Shown one piece after another: positions 20,466-31,726 of a stretch of DNA of 64,000 nucleotides (its first letter is position 1; each line of letters begins with the position of its first letter). Source of the stretch: Membranipora membranacea (lineage: Eukaryota > Bryozoa > Gymnolaemata > Cheilostomatida > Membraniporidae); NCBI GenBank assembly GCA_914767715.1, contig OU612071.1:23061681-23125680 (forward strand). Direction: 5' to 3'. Both the position numbers and the translations under genes were made by a program. The notes under the pieces are model-generated. The model saw nothing but the letters and a program-made list of their open reading frames with translations. It was not told where the DNA came from and made no database searches.

Positions 20466-23019
20466 ATTTTTAATCAAGAGAGAGAGAAATTTTCACAAGC
20501 AGCTTGTCAGCACGATGTCACGCACAACAATGAGTGGGGAGATCACAAATTTTTCAAATGTATTTATGTGATCATGAAAAATAGCTAATGTATGTTGGGG
20601 GTCTGCTGGCATGTAGTAGGTTTTTATTGGAACTTAGACTTAAAAGCCAACGATACCCTGTTGAGGAGGATATTTGTTTTCTTAAACATCCGAGCACAAT
20701 AAAATGATAAATATATAATTCTAATGTGCTGTTGGATTTCTGCACCCCGACCTAGTAAATAAAAAATGGATGATGTATGAATATCGTACACTAGTATGCT
20801 ATCTATTTTTTACCCCAAATTCTCAAGCATAGACTTAGACTTACATTCTCAATTGTTATAACACATGACAGTAGCCATTTAGCAGGAAACAATCTGATGG
20901 TGTTGGTTCAAATCTTTATGACAGAAATTATTTCTGATTTTGCTCAGGCGATCCATTCATCTCATCTAGGCTTCTTCTGATCAGGTCCCAACCAGTAAAG
21001 ACCCCCAATGCTCAGCCTCATTGATAAAGTGTAGCAGGGCAGATACTAACAGATCTGTGGAATAGTACAGTGAGATAAAACCCCGTATGCAGGTAAGCGA
21101 AAATTTGCACCCTGTATGCAGAGACGTCACATCTCAAGGATTAGGAGCGGACAACAAAATAACCAACGTTCATTTCGGTGCAACCTCATAGCTTTGAACA
21201 AGAAAACTGACCTGATTTGCACAGGGACATTTGTGACTAATATAATCAATTTCCAAGTTGAAAAACAAAGAGTCTATAAGAATCTAGAGCATGTTGTCTC
21301 CCCTGTGACAGATTAATACAAAGTTAGCTTTGATATGAATTCCATCGACTGAAACTCTCCTGAGCTAATTTCAGGAGTAAACATTGCAGCCTAATGACAT
21401 ATCCAGAGTTATCGTTTCATAAACAAATTCACCACTCAATAGCAGGATTGGTTGTGAAAAATGAGTTATTTCATTGGTAGCACCATTGCGTCATATATTG
21501 CGACAGTAAACGCTAAATATTCTATCAAACTTAAACCAACATAATTATTGATGTTTTCACATAATCTTCAGAATTTACCTGGGCTGAAGTTGATCTAAGT
21601 GATCCTTAGCGAGATCATGAAATGTAAAACAAACCAAAGGCATTTCTTCGGTAGGTTTCACTGATTCTGTTGCAATTATAGACCTACTAATTATTAGTAG
21701 GTCTATGGTTGCAATACAGTTTGATGTTCTCTCCACTTTTCCAGTGTGTCATACAAAAGAAAATAGCCGTCAGCAAATTCAGGATTGATAATTGATGTAA
21801 TTGATGTTTTGGTTTGGTCAACAACAGGTTCCAAAAAGGGGTACGCTTGATTTTGTACAAATGGCTCCTCGGCACTCTTTTTAATTTCTTCTTTGCATTA
21901 AAAATCGGCAGAACATCGCTCGAAAACTGGTACGAGAATTGGTTCTCAACATTGATCTCTTCTATATTGTAGCAGAGGGTGTATTACCATCTGTCAATTG
22001 GAATTGATGACATCCAAGTGTGTAAGAAAATCAAATAAGGTATGCAGCGCTGCAAAATAAAATCCATTGGTTAAATAGTTCATCCTTGTCCTGTAAAGTA
22101 ACTGACATCACATTTATCCTGGTCCTGTGGTCAAATCTGTAATAAGAATGCAAATATTCAACTACTGCTGCTGAATTAGGCCCAGGGTTGTGGTTTAGAT
22201 GGTATCAGTTAGTGAGGAAATAACCTTGACAATGTCAAAAGAAACTGGATAACTGGATTTGACTTGTTGACTACAGAATAGGTAGCAGAATTGTTCATAG
22301 CCATCCATCACTTAACTTTGCAGCATGCCTGATCTCCTTAGTGAGAGGGTCGCACACAGAGAACAATAAGGGATTGTGTATTCTATGATAAGCTACCTGC
22401 ATATTTAAGGAAGGCCCGACTGAACTGGGCATAGGTATCATTGAGATCCTTCATAGAAAGCCTAGCTCTATTTGTTAATTGTTATTGGAGATTAACAGTA
22501 ATCTTGTTATTGTTGGCAATCCTTTCAACATGATCAGAACCTACCGAGCAATGGCTAGATAAATTATAAATCTTTACCATCAGGTGAAGCACACTCTGCC
22601 CAGCCTTTTTCAATCAATCTCAATATTATGTAATAAAAGATGGATGTAGTGTGTAACATTGAGGTTGCTGAATTTCGCTCAAGTATTGAAAGAGATTCAA
22701 TCATCAAATCTATTCAACTCATTGCGAGGCCTGTTGCTTGGTCCAGACGCAATGAAGTGTATCGTATAAACCAGCTGTGTCGCCGAAGCTGTATTAACTT
22801 TGCCTACATCAAACTTTGTCATCATTGATTCACAGGCATCTGATCATCAAGCACCTTGATTGTATGATGAGATAGATCACATTGAACAAGTTCTTGTGGA
22901 TCTTGTTCTCCCTGCAATTTCACAAAAACAGCTATTTTCAGATATGGTATACATGTTTAACCCAAACAGCTATTTCATAATAGTCAATCCTAATTATTTG
23001 ATGTTTTATGTAGCTCTGA
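20466..23019. other. Sequence between LINE halves B and C
   Basis: No gene was recognised. The first part is presumably 5' UTR of LINE B, whose 5' end I cannot fix. A perfect 13-bp-arm hairpin lies at 21678-21706. Open frames at 21116-21316 and 22640-22828 have no support. Confidence 0.4.
21678..21706. repeat. Hairpin flanked by 8-bp direct repeats
   Basis: ATAGACCTACTAA, a TTA loop, and its exact complement. GTTGCAAT is repeated directly on both sides (21670-21677 and 21709-21716), as a target duplication around a tiny insertion would be. Confidence 0.7.
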
Positions 23020-24590
23020 GTTAAGGTTTTGAAGAAAACATGGCCTTACATATGCGACATTGTAACTGACATGTTCAATAGAGCATTAATAGAGGGTGTA
23101 TTTCCTTCACAGTGGAAAACCGCAAGAGTAATTCCTATTCATAAGGGTGGAGATATCAAAGATCCATCTAATTATCGCCCTATATCAATACTTCCTGTGC
23201 TATCTAAGATTTTTGAGAAACATGTGAATTCCCAAATTCAAAAATATCTCACCACAAACAAACTTCTTCACAAATTACAATGCGGATTTAGAGAAGGTTA
23301 TTCCTGTGTTGATTCCCTACACAAACTCATTTCTGACTGTTTGTCAGCCAGATCAGATGGTCACTTTGTTGCTATGATGTTTTTGGATTTCAAAAAAGCT
23401 TTTGACTGCGTCAACCATAAAATTCTTCTGAAAAAATTGACAATGTATGGTATAACGGGCAAACTGCACTCTCTCATAAAATCTTTCCTAACAGATAGGA
23501 CACAATTTGTAGCTATACAACAAGGTGCAAAAAGTTCAAAAATTCTTCCAATAGACATTGGTGTCCCCCAAGGCTCAATTCTGGCACCAAGTTTATTCCT
23601 CATATACGTCAATGATCTTTTATCCTACACATTACATTCCAAGGCATTTGCCTACGCTGATGATACAGTTTTCGTATCAAAATCTGACAACTTTGATACA
23701 CTTAATGATTTATGTGATACTGATCTACACTTGATAGAAAGTTGGTGTAGGAATAATAGGATGTTGATAAACATAAAAAAATCTCACTATATGCTTGTTC
23801 AACCCTCTCATAGAGCCACATCTCTAGATTTAGATCTAAAAATTAACCATAAAAAACTAAACCGAAATGCCAATACCAAACTCCTTGGTTTTACTTTGAA
23901 TGACTCATTGACATGGGACGATCATGTAGACCAGATTTGCATCAAAATAAACAAAAGTTCGGCATTATTCCAGAAATGCAGGGCATTCCTAGATAGTAAA
24001 TCATCTCGTAACTTTTATTTCCAGTATGTCTTTTGTCATATGATATATGGCATCCGCATATATGGCAACCTATCACCACAATATATTCTTGAAAGAATAT
24101 ACTTGCTCCAAAAGAGGGCTTTCCGCCTAATAGCAAATGTCAGCCACATACCATATCATCTAATACATACAAGAGATTTACATACATCTCTTGGTCTGAT
24201 TCCTTTTCCTCTCCTTGCTGGTCATTTCACCTGTATTTTTGGTTTCCAAATTTTGCATTTGATTGCACCTGACTTTCTTTTGGAAGGCTTTATTCCAGCT
24301 AGCTCTAAAACCTTTTTTAGAGACAGATACCTATTACATTATCACACTGATCAATTAAGACAAAAAATCACTACAACTTTTAACTCTTTACCAATTCAGA
24401 TCCGCTCAGCAACCAAACTCACTCATTTTAAACAACAACTATCAAAGCACTTTATATCCTATTAATTCTTGTTACTTGAGTATTTTTTCTCTCCGCTTAA
24501 GTTTTTTCTTTTTTGTTCTGTCACTGCATGAAAAACATTCCTAAAGATGATGTAGAATGACAATAAAAGTATATATAAGAAAACCACAAA
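23020..24590 (+). mobile_element. LINE copy C, 3' half with reverse transcriptase
   Basis: A 5'-truncated Jockey-superfamily LINE. Similarity starts abruptly just before the first reverse-transcriptase motif and continues through the ORF2 stop into a short 3' UTR with AATAAA at about 24563 and a (TA)-rich end. It could be an independent 5'-truncated insertion or the sense half of a twin-primed insertion with copy B. Confidence 0.85.
23029..24465 (+). CDS. LINE C ORF2 fragment, reverse transcriptase
   Basis: A 478-codon open frame, intact to TAA. Reverse-transcriptase blocks run in order: FPSQWKTARVIPIHKGGD, SNYRPISILPVLSKIFEK, QCGFREGYSCVDSL, MMFLDFKKAFDCVNHKIL (first catalytic Asp), DIGVPQGSILAPSLFLIYVN, FAYADDTVF (catalytic DD) and TKLLGFTLNDSLTWDDHV. 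The thumb and C-terminal region end in SLPIQIRSATKLTHFKQQL, usual for CR1/L2-type elements. The first codons are not a true start; the element is truncated there. The enzyme copies LINE RNA into DNA at the nicked target. Absence of stops suggests a young copy, but the missing endonuclease and ORF1 make it non-autonomous. Confidence 0.9.
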   Translation: MKKTWPYICDIVTDMFNRALIEGVFPSQWKTARVIPIHKGGDIKDPSNYRPISILPVLSKIFEKHVNSQIQKYLTTNKLLHKLQCGFREGYSCVDSLHKLISDCLSARSDGHFVAMMFLDFKKAFDCVNHKILLKKLTMYGITGKLHSLIKSFLTDRTQFVAIQQGAKSSKILPIDIGVPQGSILAPSLFLIYVNDLLSYTLHSKAFAYADDTVFVSKSDNFDTLNDLCDTDLHLIESWCRNNRMLINIKKSHYMLVQPSHRATSLDLDLKINHKKLNRNANTKLLGFTLNDSLTWDDHVDQICIKINKSSALFQKCRAFLDSKSSRNFYFQYVFCHMIYGIRIYGNLSPQYILERIYLLQKRAFRLIANVSHIPYHLIHTRDLHTSLGLIPFPLLAGHFTCIFGFQILHLIAPDFLLEGFIPASSKTFFRDRYLLHYHTDQLRQKITTTFNSLPIQIRSATKLTHFKQQLSKHFISY

Positions 24591-25866
24591 TAAATGGCAA
24601 GTTCAAATCAATTCTGTGCCATTGACATTGGGAGAGACTTTAGCATTTCTCCAAGTTCAAATCATCAAGTTATGAAAATAGGGGGAAAAGAAAAATGATC
24701 TGAGCCCCACTGCTTCTACTTATTCAGCATTCAGTGGTCCTATATGTTACACAAGTGTGCATCTTTGGAATAAAGGGACTTATTTCAAATGTTTCTTGTA
24801 AATTGGCAGTGACAGCTACCAATACCAGACTACCATAAACAGATTACTTAGCTATGTGATCAGTAATATCTTGTACGTAAAACCATGTATGATGCAATTT
24901 ATTATTGTTTCAAATAACTTCCTTGTATTAGAAATACCACACTCCATTATATCAATTAGCAGCCCTAGTATTTTTGATAGTTAGGTTTAAACCAAAGAAT
25001 AAGGAAAAGTGAGAACTTTTGTGGACAAAACAAGTGTGGCTGAGAAAACACGACACTCCATTGATCTTTGTAATGCAGACATGACAATGATCATTGGAAG
25101 CTATGTAGGGTATCACAAATGCCCACGAGCAATGCCTCACCAATTAGTGTGACCACAGGGTGAGACTTGGTTAATATGAAGTGATGGAAATGTTGCATCA
25201 TTATCATTTGTCCACAACCCACCCCCACCCCCCCAATCCAACTGGCCAACATGATACCACAATCAATGTGTTATAAACTTATGAACATTACTGAATGGTA
25301 AGTAAAGCTCTATACCACCCAAAGGTTGTCGGGTCATCTAAGAACTAGGCTTCACTAAGCCTCAGTAATGCAGCAAAATTCTGCAGGCTTGATCTGAGAA
25401 TATTCCATTCCATTCTCAGGATGTCATGGTTTTCTTTCAGAGGCATCTTCTCCCATCTACCCTATCAATATCAAACCGTCCTATGTATGTTAGATGATCA
25501 AAACTCTGTGGAGCGCTTATCTGGAATTAGATTATTATGGCATTCCCTCTGTTGGACAGACATAACGTCACTCTAGGGAGCAAATATTTTGCCGCTCCAT
25601 GTATCAACACGCGTGTGATTTCACTCCATCCCATAAATTTTACAGATTTATTTTGAGGTTGCCAATCTCCATTTAGCTGAAAATTAGTGTGAAACAACAT
25701 CACCAGGAAAAACTGGACTTGTGATAACAAACATAGCAGAAGATAATTTTGACAGCAAGTTGTGTTGTTGAGGTCAAATAGAGGGCATAGAATATGAATG
25801 CTTGCACTAACCGCCATTACCGATTAAATCTTGACAGATCACATTTTTATCAAAACTTCCTCATAT
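24591..25866. other. Upstream flank of the secreted-peptide gene
   Basis: No gene or repeat family was recognised. Open frames at 24952-25143 and 25527-25817 (minus) are unsupported. The last few hundred bases presumably hold regulatory DNA of the peptide gene. Confidence 0.4.
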
Positions 25867-25872
25867 TTTTAG

Positions 25873-25880
25873 TATAAAAG
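25873..25880 (+). promoter_or_regulatory. TATA box of the secreted-peptide gene
   Basis: TATAAAAG lies 85 bp before the ATG at 25958. A start site about 30 bp downstream (near 25903) would leave a 5' UTR of about 55 nt with no upstream ATG. A strong TATA box fits a tissue-restricted, highly expressed gene. Confidence 0.7.
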
Positions 25881-25957
25881 GCAGCAACTCACTCAGAGCA
25901 GACCACACACCATTGTACAGAGTGACTTTTATATTGAAGTTCAGTACTAAAAGCAAT

Positions 25958-26778
25958 ATGGAGATACTTGAAATATTCTGTATCACTTTTGTTGCGCTAA
26001 TTGTTATAAGTTCTGCTCAACCCCTGAAGAGATCAAAGCGACAGTCTTTCGACTGGTGAGTAGATTTTGATCTAGCATTCTTCCAAACAAAACTGTGATC
26101 TTCTTCCTATGCACTGACAAATGAACTTTTATGTATACTTATATTATTACCTACTTAGGTAATAATTGTGATGAATTATTGTTCACAAGATTTGCATGAC
26201 AATCTTCAAGTTTATTAATAGTTGATGACCTAGATAGTAGTTTGGTTACTAAGTTGGCTCATAATGGTCTTGATTAAAATCAGATTTTAAGAAGTTGATG
26301 CTCAAAGTTCTATGAATCCTTGTAGTGGTAGTAACCCTGGTTTTATTTTATTTTTCTAGGAACTTCCCAACTTCCCAGTAAGTATTTTATTGGTTAATAA
26401 CTAAGTATTTTCTGAACTGTATAACAAGTTTGTCTTCACTTGAGGATACATTAACAACCTGCTGCAGTGTAAAGAATCTACACTGTGACGTGGGGTTGGT
26501 AGATGAAACGAGGTCGAAATATTGCTATTTTTGTGTGTGTGGCGATCAATTAAAAAAAATATCGAATCATCTTGATTTCAAAATTATTATCGACCACATT
26601 TTCTCATATTAGATTCAGACTCGGCAATAACTGGTGGGCAGGCAGATCTCCTCATGATGCTGGATCTATTGGTATTGGTGGCTCATCTAACAACGGGCGT
26701 CACAGCTGGCACACTGGGTACTCACCCAGTACGGGATTAGCAAGTATCGGGTATAAGTGGACTGGAAAGAGACGTTAA
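25958..26778 (+). CDS. Secreted, amidated Trp/Gly-rich peptide precursor (three exons)
   Basis: Exons are 25958-26055, 26360-26377 (18 nt) and 26613-26778, all with GT-AG introns in phase 2, giving 93 residues. The ATG context has A at -3 and G at +4. Residues 1-20 form a signal peptide (MEILEIFCITFVALIVISSA). A short pro-segment QPLKRSKR ends in a dibasic site, so the mature chain would start with Gln29, which could become pyroglutamate. The chain has no cysteine and is rich in Gly, Ser, Trp, His and Asn (LGNNWWAGRSPHD, IGIGGSSNN, GYKWT). It ends Gly-Lys-Arg-Arg, a standard convertase plus amidation signal, which predicts a 61-residue Thr-amide. This layout is that of a neuropeptide or a linear antimicrobial peptide; I recognise no family. 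The secreted status is strongly supported, the function is not known. An AATAAA lies at 27085. Confidence 0.8.
26360..26377 (+). other. 18-nt microexon of the peptide gene
   Basis: It follows a pyrimidine-rich acceptor (TTTATTTTTCTAG) and precedes a consensus GTAAGT donor. It completes Trp33, adds Asn-Phe-Pro-Thr-Ser and begins Gln39. Its length is a multiple of three, yet joining exon 1 directly to exon 3 would create TGA at the junction, so the microexon is required to read the mature peptide. Confidence 0.75.
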
Positions 26779-27084
26779 TATATTCTTGTGATTCACAGCC
26801 ATGATAAATTTCTCAACTGAGCAAGAGAAAAATGAAGAATGTATACCTTAAATGAACCAATGTTTATTACTAAATTTGAATTCAATTTTTATGCCACCAT
26901 AAAACTGAGCTTGACATTTATGCTTTTAACATCATTTCTTGTCATTTTTAAACTTGACCTATTTATTAAAACAAATAGCTGCCCTTTTGTTTTTTGCCGA
27001 ATCCAAACTTTAACTTCAATATAGTACTGTGCCACTCAAATTACTCAAAATATAGCTTTTACTTGCTTTCTAACTCACTCACAG

Positions 27085-27090
27085 AATAAA
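27085..27090 (+). terminator. Polyadenylation signal candidate
   Basis: AATAAA, 307 bp after the stop codon of the peptide gene, is the first canonical signal downstream. Confidence 0.5.
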
Positions 27091-28529
27091 GAACTTCACA
27101 TCAGCTAATCAAACTTGTATCGAAGCAATTGTTGGTGTCAATCCGATAAACATTTACAAATTTTAAGTGATGTTATAAGACCATCAAATGATTATATGAC
27201 AGTTATTGGGATACGCTAACTTGTTGAATGATGCCGCAAGGATTTAATTCTTGAGGTTTCACAGAATAATCTGATAGAAGGAGTTGTAGTTATGTCCCCA
27301 TGTTCAAAAGGAAGATAACTCAGCATATATGTGATATATTGTTATAAGTCTACAGTAAGAATAACATTGTTTGCTGGGCCTCAGATCAGTTCATTCTACC
27401 GGTGGGATAGTCTGGTGACAAACAATATATTTTCAGCACAGCAATTGTGGCGCTGATTTCTATCAAGAAAGGCAACTCCCTGAGTTCAGGGAAATGAGAT
27501 ACTGAAAACAGTGTTTCATTTAGGCCAAAATAATTTAAATTGCGAGCTTTCATCGTTTTCAAACATAAGAATTCAGTCTAGGTGACTTTATGAAGGCCTA
27601 GACTGCAGTTTGAACATGCGCAAAACAGTCATCGGATGCCGGAGGGATAACCCGTGTGAATATAATGTTCTAAAGAGTTTTCCCTCCTGCAATGTCATAT
27701 TGTATCGCGCATAAAGAACTATTAATTCAAGTTGGATCCGTATTCTCTCTAACTTCGTCTGAGTGCTAGATCTGTTTGTCACTTGCAACACCAAGAGTCA
27801 ATAAATCTAACATGGGAATTCTCCTCTAAACCATTTAATCATATATAATTATTTATCAGATACTGACATACTATAACACCGAATATGTGCTGAGATGTGG
27901 GCTGTAACATTCTGACATAACCTGAGAGGGATAGCCACGACCCTGAAGGGTCTTTCAACTATAACTGTCTTATTGAAAGACCAAATGATTGCTGGTTTTG
28001 GACAAGGTGATAGTTATAATTGGTCTTTATGTCATTGACATCCAAAATTCTTATAGTAAGATCACCCTGATCCGGATTTATATAAATCTTGGTGAACTCT
28101 GCAGTACATAATGTGAGTAATCAGAATCCACAACAAAAGTTCACAAAACCCTCATCCGAATCTTCTGAGCTTTAAAAGTACACAAAGGTAATATTCGGCT
28201 TCCTTCGAAAATTATACCACTGCTTTTGAGCATTGGAACGGGCAGGTTAATCTATATTATTCATTGTTGTAAGAAAATATTGCTATTTGAGATATGATAA
28301 TTCAAAGTTGGTTTCTTAACAAGGGTGACAATTACTGATGATTTGATCAAAAATATGTTAATTATAGGATTAGTGTGTATTATTTAGAATTACACTCATT
28401 GATTACTCCGTGGCACTATACCAGTTTAATTAATTAACAGTGACTAGAATTTAAATTCAGTGGTACTACAGGTTACTAACCTATATAAAGGCCAGGTTAT
28501 GGAATCAAAGATATTTTTACTTCACTTTC
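27091..28529. other. Gene-free stretch
   Basis: No gene, RNA or repeat family was recognised. The open frame at 27588-27794 (minus) has no support. Confidence 0.4.
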
Positions 28530-28662
28530 ACGAATCCTGCTGCAGTCTACTGACTACTGGGCCCAACTGATGTCCCAGATGTGCTCCAACCTGCTTGCAA
28601 ACTGAAAGTAACTTGGCGCCGAATATGGCAGCCGCACCCTTAAGGCACCTGTATTTCTCAGT
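28530..28662 (+). mobile_element. SINE body copy, 5'-truncated
   Basis: It aligns with the SINE at 17.7-17.9 kb from within the B-box arm (CACGAATCC, then TGCAGTC) through the body (GTGCTCCAACCTGCTTGC, GGCGCCGAATATGGCAGC) to AAGGCAC. The A-box half is absent. It shows that the body is a repeated, transposed unit. The open frame 28528-28737 on the other strand is its shadow. Confidence 0.7.
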
Positions 28663-29063
28663 CCTCGGACAGAGACAAACATGCCATTTCAACCCACATT
28701 TAACCCAAATCAGTGAATAAATTTTGATGTGACCCATTTGATGAAAAAGACATTATATCTTGACTTTATCCTGACCACCCACCTGGAAAACTAATAAGTT
28801 TGGCAGAGCCTTACCCTTTGACCAAGCTCCTTCAAAAACTTCAGACATTAATGTATGGTGAAAACCATCAGCTCTACAGTTTTATACAATCTTAGATTGG
28901 ACATTGGTATCTAGCCTTGAATAGCCATGATACTGACTGCCTCTGTCAAGATGCCGACGTCTGATTGAAGTCCGACATTTGTTTTTTGGTTTGAAAAGTA
29001 ATTGCCAACTTCATTTCTGAAGGTATTAGGCTAGGCTAGGGTGAAGTAGTAGTAGACGAACAG

Positions 29064-29141
29064 TGCTCCCGGTGGGGTTTGAACCTGAGACCTTATGATC
29101 CCTAGTCAACCGCTCCTAACACTGAGCTATCCCTGATCCCT
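29064..29141 (-). mobile_element. tRNA-like SINE head
   Basis: The minus strand has A box TAGCTCAGTGTTAGGAGC and B box GGTTCAAACCC with a well-paired T arm. The anticodon stem pairs in only about three positions and the acceptor does not close, so a functional tRNA gene is unlikely. Confidence 0.5.
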
Positions 29142-29319
29142 AAAGCATCCCTGTTTGTGTAAGCAAACAATATGACATTTATCCTCTCATTTGTTGGGGT
29201 GACCATAAATGCATATTTTAAATAAAATGAACAAGTGCTTCAGTCTATCAAAAATATTTTAAAAAGGCAACTATTCGGTATCAGTTTTAAGATTAACCAG
29301 TATAATTTAATATTAACCA

Positions 29320-29475
29320 GTAATATTAAATTATAGAGTGTTTTATATGTTATATTATAGAGTGTTTTATATATTCTATTATAGAGTGTTTTATATATTA
29401 TATTAAATATTAGATATATATTATATATTAGATATATATTAATATATTAAATATGTTATATATAATATTAAATAT
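29320..29475. repeat. AT-rich tandem repeats
   Basis: Units such as ATTATAGAGTGTTTTATAT and ATTAAATATTAGATAT recur imperfectly, with GGTTTTAATATTAACCAGTA-like motifs at both edges (near 29285 and 29505). Confidence 0.75.
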
Positions 29476-29479
29476 TAGA

Positions 29480-31440
29480 GTGTTTGTCATATGTAAGTAT
29501 AGGTTTTAATATTAACCAGTAACCCACATAGTAAAAAGGTTTTGTTGAATGATACCACTTCTTTCAGCTGAAATAGAATCATCAGAGCATCCGATTTTCA
29601 AGTGTTTCGTTCATTAGTGTACGATAAAAAATTGTACATCTAATACCAGCCCATGATGTGTTCTCTTCTACGTGGAATATAGACTCTGTGTCCATTGCAT
29701 GACATGACATGACCAGAATTAGTTGAAATGTTCACGCCACACACATTTAGCAGAAGCTTATGGTTCAGATAGGCCAATACGTCAACATTTGACAGAAAAT
29801 TGATGAAGACATAATCTACATAAAGCGATAGCCGGAAATATTTTGCCAGATATCAGGAAACGTGTAAGTTTGGATGTTTCCAGGTTACAGTTAAGTTTCA
29901 CTGAAAACTTTGCTGCTTCAAAATAGCTCATAACATCCTTTTATTATGGATTTCAATGGAGAGTTAAATAAATCATACTGCGATGGCGGACAAATTTGAT
30001 AAAAAATTAAAAAACACAAATCTGGATGTGGCCACTTTATCCTACAACCCAAGTCAATACAGCCTTTTCACGCGGCTACTTTTTCTATTTTGAATAGCCG
30101 CGTGACAATACGCATTAATCAATACACTAGCAATGAATATTCTGTGCATCACGGTTCCTGAACAGATCCATCCTCTTGGTTACCAAGCCAGGTGCAGTGT
30201 CGCTTCCAGATAGCTATCCAATAGAATACTTGATATGTTAATTATAATCTCACAGCCATCAGTAACAGTCAAAGACGGACAAAATGTTTGCATTTTTGCT
30301 TGTTTATAACGAGAGATATATCATTGTCTAAAACATAAAAACTTGCATCAACCTGCTCAAATCATCATTTATGTGTCTCCGAAACAGATTAAAACATCTA
30401 AGCTGCAGTTGTCAAAACAGAAATAAAAATATCATAAGCCTCATGATCCAAAGTCTGAAAGCTCATGAAAACCCTCTTAACTTCATAGTCCTCAAAAAGC
30501 GGAGTGGAAAGCTGGTCAAACGATTTTCAGCTAGCTACAACCTTGCTTACAGGTAAAGCAATGAGATATAAACTACAAACACAATTTCTAAAGTCGATCT
30601 TCAATAAAATCCTTTGGTAACAGTCAACTGCAACAACACATGAATTCTCTTTTCTCAATTTTGTGAAAAACCTTGCAATTGACAAAGAATTTCAGTCCAT
30701 TCAAACTTGACAGCTCTAACACAACGTTGTCGAAATTTGCTGATAATGCAGAATGACAGCAAAAACCAATTCAGTAAAAACTGGGAGATCAAGCTAGAGA
30801 CAAGATGAGCATGACTTGTATAATATGTATCCAAGATAAAATTCAGCAGCAGTGTCATATCAATTAAAAACCTCTAATAGTCAGCACAAACAAACGTTAC
30901 TTGCCAAGTCAGAGCACATAAGGTGAAACAGGTGCTGATCAGAAATCTCCGAGGGCTGTCAAAAGCTGATTACGTATTGCCAATACTCCTCAGTACACCA
31001 CTGAAAATATTCTTAGATAAATTTAAGAAAACATTTGAAGTTTACTGCGATATTATTGAGCTTTGGCTATTGTTGTGCTTTAGTTTGAATATGAAGTCAT
31101 GATGTTCATTATTTTGTGAGTTCCTATCAAATACTTCTAAAATGTCAATAATGTACCATGTTTTACAGCTCTATAGGATTTGTATTTTCACAATCTCAAT
31201 GTTATAACAGTCCAGCTGGATGTTTTATATAGGTCAGTGGTTCCAAGGTACCTAAATCAACTATGTCACAACACACTCCTCTGATTCATCAGGGGTATAA
31301 TGAAATTATACGAGCTGGTGTCATCTTTGAAACTGGTATTTCATCTACAGGTGAAATATATACAACAATTGTTTACGATCAGTGAGGCCAAAATTACATA
31401 TACACCCTAGATCTTGAATCGATAGAATTGTCGATGGTTG
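29480..31440. other. Gene-free stretch with one GC-rich hairpin
   Basis: No gene was recognised. A hairpin with 11-bp arms (TCACGCGGCTA at 30068-30078, complement at 30095-30105) stands out from the AT-rich surroundings. The frame 30371-30556 ends next to a GTAAAG donor but has no recognisable content. Confidence 0.4.
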
Positions 31441-31451
31441 ATTAAAAAACA

Positions 31452-31545
31452 GTGTTCCAAACCGGTGATTTGAACCCACAACCTTCAAAACTTTATCGTT
31501 ATGGCAGACCGGCGCTCTAACCAACTGAGCCACCTCCTACTCCTG
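31452..31545 (-). mobile_element. tRNA-derived SINE head
   Basis: On the minus strand, GGAGTAGGAGGTGGCTCAGT and then TGGTTAGAGC, with B box GGGTTCAAATC, match the head of the SINE at 17.7 kb, including the 5' GGAGTAGGAG extension that lies outside a tRNA. The body differs from the 17.7- and 28.5-kb copies, so it may be a chimeric or diverged SINE. Confidence 0.55.
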
Positions 31546-31726
31546 CCCGCCATATGAGACGCCATTCTATAAACTTGCATTTACTACATTCTTTTTCCGT
31601 TAGCTTTTTATTTTATATAAGCCATCACTGAGAGCATTGTTATAAAACGATTGTTCTTGACATTACTTCCAATAGACATCATTAATTGGAGATGTAATTA
31701 GGTTATTTAATTTAAGCTGAGGCTAA

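Noticed and set aside
30371-30556. Frame ending beside a GTAAAG donor
   Set aside because: There is no convincing acceptor, domain or partner exon.
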